Position numbers and translations under genes: made by a program. Shown in pieces: positions 61,747 through 64,000 of a DNA stretch of 64,000 bases; the first letter of the stretch is position 1, and the number at the start of each line of letters is the position of its first letter. The stretch comes from an uncultured Algibacter sp. GTDB lineage: Bacteria > Bacteroidota > Bacteroidia > Flavobacteriales > Flavobacteriaceae. The stretch lies in the NCBI RefSeq assembly GCF_947487575.1, contig NZ_CANKXG010000001.1:248001-312000 (forward strand), read 5' to 3'. The notes under the pieces were generated by a model that searched no databases, was not told the origin of the DNA, and worked only from the letters and a program-made list of their open reading frames with translations.

Positions 61747-64000
61747 ATGACAACTTTCATTCATGATGTTTTAAAAGATTTACAAACTAACAATCAAAAT
61801 CTTTCAGAACTAATCTTTATTCTTCCCAGTAAAAGAGCCGGACTTTTTTTAAAACATCAACTTTCAGAAATTGTAAGCCAAACCATATTTGCTCCACAAA
61901 TTTTAAGTATAGAAGAATTTGTAGAAGAACTATCACAAATACAATCCCTTTCTAACACAGAACTTCTTTTTGAATTTTATTCCATTTATACCAAATTAAC
62001 AAAGAAAGAAAACCTAGATACTTTCGAGTCGTTTTCAAATTGGGGACAAATATTACTTCAGGATTTTAATGAAATAGATCGCTACCTAATTCCTCAAGAA
62101 AAAATTTTTAATTATCTAAGTGCCATTCAAGATTTAAAACATTGGTCCTTAGAAGAAAATAAAACAGATTTTGTTAAAAATTATCTTTCATTTTGGAAAA
62201 AACTATACGGGTATTACAATTCTTTTTCTGATCACTTACTAAGCAAAAAGATAGGCTACCAAGGCTTAATTTACAGAGAGGCTGTTAATAATTTAGAAAT
62301 TTACATACAAAACAACCTCGAAAGCAAACATGTTTTTTTAGGTTTTAATGCACTAAACACATCCGAAGAAACAATTATTCAAGAATTAATTCAAAACAAT
62401 TTAGCACAAACTTATTGGGATATTGACAGTGTTTTTATGACTAATAAAAAGCATGACGCAGCACTTTTTACTAGACATCATAAAAATAGTTGGGCATTCT
62501 ATAAAAACAATCCCTTTAACTGGGTAACCGAAAATTATTCCAAGGAAAAAAATATTTCTGTATTTGGTGTTCCCAAAAATATTGGCCAAGCCAAACATAT
62601 AGGTACACTCTTAAAAAAATTACAAGAAAGGAATAAATCTTTAAAGGATACTGCCGTTGTATTAGGCGATGAAAATTTGCTTATTCCAGTACTTAATTCG
62701 CTCCCTAATTCTATTGAGGCATTAAATATTACAATGGGTTTTCCTCTAAAATCAACCCCTCTAGCATTATTGTTTAATACTCTATTTCAATTACATAAGG
62801 CAAACTCAAATTCATTTTACTATAAAGATGTTGTAAATTTAATATCGCATCAATTTGTTAGACCTTTATTTAATATTGAAGGTGTAGATTACGCATCTAT
62901 AATAATTAGTACTATAGACAAAAACAATCTGGTTTATTTAAACAAAGAAAGGCTAAAGAAAATAGCCATAAATAATAATTCAATCATAGATATATTATTT
63001 TCTAATTGGAAAAATTCAATTGTATTTGCCTTAGAAAATTGCTCTAAACTAATATTAGCTATAAAAGTTTCTTTAACTAAAAATAAAACATCCAACTTAT
63101 TACCATTAGAATATGTATTTCGTTTTAATGAACTATTCAATGAACTTACACGACTAAATTCAGAGCATCATCATATTAAAGATATAGCAACACTTTTTAG
63201 TGTATACAAAGAACTTTTAAGCACTGAAACCTTAGATTTTCAAGGCGAACCATTACAAGGTTTGCAAATTATGGGGATGCTAGAATCTAGAGTTCTAGAT
63301 TTTGAAACCGTTATTATTTCATCAGTAAACGAAGGTATTCTTCCGGCAGGTAAAAGTAATAATTCATTTATTCCTTTTGATGTTAAATTAGAAAACCAAC
63401 TTCCAACTTACAAAGAAAAAGACGCCGTATATACATATCACTTTTACAGACTTTTACAACGCGCTAAAAACATTTTCATATTATATAATACAGAGGCAGA
63501 TGTACTAACTGGAGGAGAAAAAAGTAGATTTATAACGCAATTAGAACTCGAGGGAATTCACAGCATACATAGTAAAATTATAACACCTCACGTTCCTACC
63601 ATTAAAACAGTTGTTAACACTGTAAAAAAGAATAGCGCATTACAACAACAGCTAATTCAAGTAGCTAATGATGGGTTTTCGCCATCATCGTTAACAAATT
63701 ATATTAGAAACCCAATTGATTTTTATTATCAAAAAATTTTAAAAATAAAGGAGCATATTGATGTTGAAGAAACCGTTGCCGCAAATACATTAGGTACAGT
63801 TGTACACAACACATTAGAGGACTTTTACAAACCACTAATCGGTAAAATTTTAACTATTGAAGATATTAAAAAATTAAAACTTAATATTGAAGAAAGAGTA
63901 ACTTGTCATTTTAAAAATGAATACAAAGAAGGAGATATAACAAAAGGAAAAAATCTTATTATTTATGAAATAGCAAAACGTTATGTATCTAATTTTTTAG
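61747..64000 (+). CDS. AddB-like PD-(D/E)xK nuclease family protein (3' part outside window)
   Basis: The frame opens at the ATG at 61747 and is still open at the last base, giving 751 residues. It begins MTTFIHDVLKDLQ with LIFILPSKRAGLFLKHQL, the AddB-type opening without a real Walker A. Later parts include LQGLQIMGMLESRVLDFETVIISSVNEGILPAG (helicase motif V-like) and FSPSSLTNYIRNPIDFYYQ with LGTVVHNTLEDFY, the start of the nuclease domain. The catalytic D...DxK lies beyond the edge. Partner of the AddA-like protein at 55808. It follows the porin terminator by about 10 bp, so it must have its own promoter or depend on readthrough. Confidence 0.88.
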   Translation, partial: MTTFIHDVLKDLQTNNQNLSELIFILPSKRAGLFLKHQLSEIVSQTIFAPQILSIEEFVEELSQIQSLSNTELLFEFYSIYTKLTKKENLDTFESFSNWGQILLQDFNEIDRYLIPQEKIFNYLSAIQDLKHWSLEENKTDFVKNYLSFWKKLYGYYNSFSDHLLSKKIGYQGLIYREAVNNLEIYIQNNLESKHVFLGFNALNTSEETIIQELIQNNLAQTYWDIDSVFMTNKKHDAALFTRHHKNSWAFYKNNPFNWVTENYSKEKNISVFGVPKNIGQAKHIGTLLKKLQERNKSLKDTAVVLGDENLLIPVLNSLPNSIEALNITMGFPLKSTPLALLFNTLFQLHKANSNSFYYKDVVNLISHQFVRPLFNIEGVDYASIIISTIDKNNLVYLNKERLKKIAINNNSIIDILFSNWKNSIVFALENCSKLILAIKVSLTKNKTSNLLPLEYVFRFNELFNELTRLNSEHHHIKDIATLFSVYKELLSTETLDFQGEPLQGLQIMGMLESRVLDFETVIISSVNEGILPAGKSNNSFIPFDVKLENQLPTYKEKDAVYTYHFYRLLQRAKNIFILYNTEADVLTGGEKSRFITQLELEGIHSIHSKIITPHVPTIKTVVNTVKKNSALQQQLIQVANDGFSPSSLTNYIRNPIDFYYQKILKIKEHIDVEETVAANTLGTVVHNTLEDFYKPLIGKILTIEDIKKLKLNIEERVTCHFKNEYKEGDITKGKNLIIYEIAKRYVSNFL

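Overview
The window is chromosomal DNA from a low-GC, probably marine member of the Bacteroidota, most likely Flavobacteriaceae. The gene content supports this: a complete aerotolerance (Bat) operon, a gene of the IPExxxVDY family between pyk and rnc, an AddAB-like pair separated by kbl and an OmpA/TSP3 porin, and many short lipoproteins. Promoters also fit: TAnnTTTG elements, often with TTG or TTTG about 20 bp upstream, and no Shine-Dalgarno sequences. Most of the window is ordinary core genome, with a few accessory patches.

Layout. 1-1390: rplY/ctc (cut by the window edge) and prs on the minus strand. 1537-1650: tRNA-Leu(CAA) with its own terminator. 1663-5930: a formylglycine-generating-enzyme-like lipoprotein, then yicC-gmk-nadD and a TIM-barrel gene as a plus-strand run. 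6041-8228: two tandem Kbp-like (BON+LysM) paralogues and an unknown lipoprotein. 8360-13567: gpsA, pheS, a repeat-rich lipoprotein and CvpA. 13617-18614: carbonic anhydrase, two SulP anion transporters and a Usp protein, probably an inorganic-carbon uptake cluster. 19057-28333: moxR, DUF58, a membrane protein and batA-E, an envelope/stress system. 28580-33198: an SDR, an AlbA_2-domain protein and two cadherin-like lipoproteins that arose by tandem duplication. 33512-38367: envelope proteins, an ALDH7-type dehydrogenase, an isoaspartyl peptidase and a CAP protein. 38635-44205: a thioester alpha-2-macroglobulin lipoprotein. 44285-45571: a cassette-like insertion. 45725-50026: pyk, IPExxxVDY, rnc, fabF and acpP. 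50212-54580: purN, rnhA, a PfkB kinase and purF. 54581-55073: two tandem candidate small RNAs. 55074-64000: superoxide dismutase, AddA-like, kbl, the OmpA/TSP3 porin and an AddB-like gene that runs off the end.

The most unusual signals lie between genes. (1) A kinase-fold gene at 44373-45380 is enclosed by two hairpin elements in opposite orientation, sharing a 13-bp outer tip and an 8-bp inner tip; the long element contains a GTTRRRY core like those of integron attC sites. (2) Two 48-bp near-identical units at 54694 and 54909 each have a promoter-like box in front and a different intrinsic terminator directly behind. (3) The two cadherin-like lipoprotein genes share paired GTTACATA boxes with identical spacing and identical distance to the start codon, and the second promoter is preceded by a 56-bp relic of the neighbouring AlbA_2 gene. 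(4) A structured intergenic repeat (GCGTTAGGGATT ... GGGTAACGCCC) occurs three times, each time between convergent genes.

All functional calls rest on reading motifs in the sequence and remembered family knowledge; no database search was possible.
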